This document shows positions 63,344 through 64,000 of a DNA stretch of 64,000 nucleotides, one piece after another; within the stretch, counting starts at the first letter, position 1; the number at the start of each line of letters is the position of its first letter. The notes beneath the pieces were generated by a model. The model saw only the letters and a list, made by a program, of their open reading frames with translations, had not been told where the DNA came from and searched no databases. This DNA comes from Methanosphaerula palustris E1-9c. Its GTDB lineage: Archaea; Halobacteriota; Methanomicrobia; Methanomicrobiales; Methanospirillaceae. The DNA lies in assembly GCF_000021965.1 (NCBI RefSeq), contig NC_011832.1:1426001-1490000 (forward strand), given 5' to 3'. The translations under genes and the position numbers were made by a program.

Positions 63344-63873
63344 AGGAGGGTTCCTTCTTCCATCCCCTCTCCACCGCCGGTCGTACCTGCCGGAAGGAAG
63401 CCTGTCTTCTCCAGAACCCGGATCGAAGCCTTCAACGCCGGGTAGGTGGTGGCAACGATCTGCCGGATCTTCGAGGACTGAAAGATCACCGGGATCAGGC
63501 TACGGAGCGCCTCGGTTGCCAACCCTCTGTTCTGGAAGGCGTCGATCACCGAGTATCCGATCATCACAGCGTCGGGTGCTGTTGGATACGAACAGAATCC
63601 GCTGCTGCCGATGAGGGTACGGGTCCTCTCTTCCGGGTCGGTAAAAATCCAGTACCACGAACTGAAATTGGGATCGGACCCGTCCGCCTGGATCCGGACG
63701 AATTCGGCGAGTGCTTCATCGTCAAGGAGCGGAGGAGGCCAGGCGCCGGGAATAGTCGCGTCGAGGAGCCTGCCGAGTTCCTCAGAATCGTGATGGAGAT
63801 CGCTCGTGAGAATCTCCTGACCGGCCGGTACAAGATCAAGCCTTTGTGTGTGAATGGTGAGTGATGATATCAT
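63316..63873 (-). CDS. GNAT-family (RimJ/RimL-type) acetyltransferase
   Basis: 185 residues from MISSLTIHTQRLDLVPAGQE; the longer frame upstream has no family character. The motifs TQRLxLxP, IGSSGF, MIGYSVIDAFQNRGLATEALRSLI (the acetyl-CoA motif, Q/RxxGxA) and ATTYPALKASIRVLEKTGF are typical of ribosomal-protein-type N-acetyltransferases. The substrate is unknown. No clear ribosome site is seen. Confidence 0.85.
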   Translation of the reverse strand: MISSLTIHTQRLDLVPAGQEILTSDLHHDSEELGRLLDATIPGAWPPPLLDDEALAEFVRIQADGSDPNFSSWYWIFTDPEERTRTLIGSSGFCSYPTAPDAVMIGYSVIDAFQNRGLATEALRSLIPVIFQSSKIRQIVATTYPALKASIRVLEKTGFLPAGTTGGGEGMEEGTLLYVVKRSQE

Positions 63874-64000
63874 GGGAATCAACGGGTTCCTGTCTACCTG
63901 GAGGTAAACTATTGGGCCGATGTCACAAATCCTTTTTCGGAACTGCTTCCCCTGAACCGATCGGGATCCGGAAATCTCCACCTGACGCCTTTTTGATAGA
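63874..64000. other. Right edge, no gene seen
   Basis: The last 127 bases lie upstream of the acetyltransferase. I see no promoter or gene that I can support in them. Confidence 0.4.

Overview
The window looks like the accessory part of a chromosome of a methanogenic archaeon, most probably of the order Methanomicrobiales (a Methanosphaerula- or Methanoregula-like genome). This is inferred from several things together: F420-dependent NADP reductase homologues paired with secondary alcohol dehydrogenases, many secreted NHL/PKD/EF-hand proteins, an ISH3-type transposase, zinc-ribbon membrane proteins, and archaeal TATA-like boxes combined with GGAGG/GGTGAT ribosome binding sites. No rRNA, complete tRNA, CRISPR array or core replication gene is visible. 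There is no database result behind any name given here.

Layout. 1-0.9 kb: the edge of a GC-rich, phage-like cluster on the minus strand. 1-9.6 kb: a beta-helix protein and a family of zinc-ribbon membrane proteins, with decayed copies of both and a small MITE-like element. 9.8-17.6 kb: a radical SAM enzyme, a large secreted multicopper oxidase, NHL-repeat surface proteins and a methyltransferase. 18.4-24 kb and 29.7-33.7 kb: two versions of one module, each made of a winged-helix/PAS regulator, a secondary alcohol dehydrogenase and an F420H2:NADP oxidoreductase. Between them lie hydrolases, DHFR-like reductases and many broken genes. 33.9-36.8 kb: an aspartate dehydrogenase, the remains of a toxin-antitoxin-like pair and a hydrolase. 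37.5-45.8 kb: a PKD/NHL surface protein, a Ser/Thr-rich lipoprotein, two frameshifted tandem paralogues and a lipoprotein carboxylesterase. 46.4-56.1 kb is more ordinary metabolism: a radical SAM/B12-type enzyme, phosphoglycerate kinase, a deleted phosphoglycerate mutase, phosphomannomutase, PEP synthase and a SulP transporter. 56.2-59.4 kb: a tight four-gene operon (HIT, DUF2284, metallo-beta-lactamase fold, MFS). 59.8-64 kb: a pentapeptide-repeat/ion-channel fusion, a broken ISH3-like insertion sequence and an acetyltransferase.

How the genes may work together. The two alcohol modules would oxidise a secondary (or primary) alcohol with NADP and pass the electrons to F420, the carrier used in methanogenesis. 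The PAS regulators next to each module are candidate sensors. A decayed acetate-type transporter sits beside the first module. The glycolytic group (pgk, gpm remnant, phosphomannomutase, ppsA) forms a gluconeogenesis/sugar-phosphate neighbourhood.

The most striking general property is the number of decayed or partial duplicates: gene tails, frameshifted copies, in-frame stops, solo IS ends and dispersed noncoding repeats. This marks the region as a fast-turnover part of the genome.
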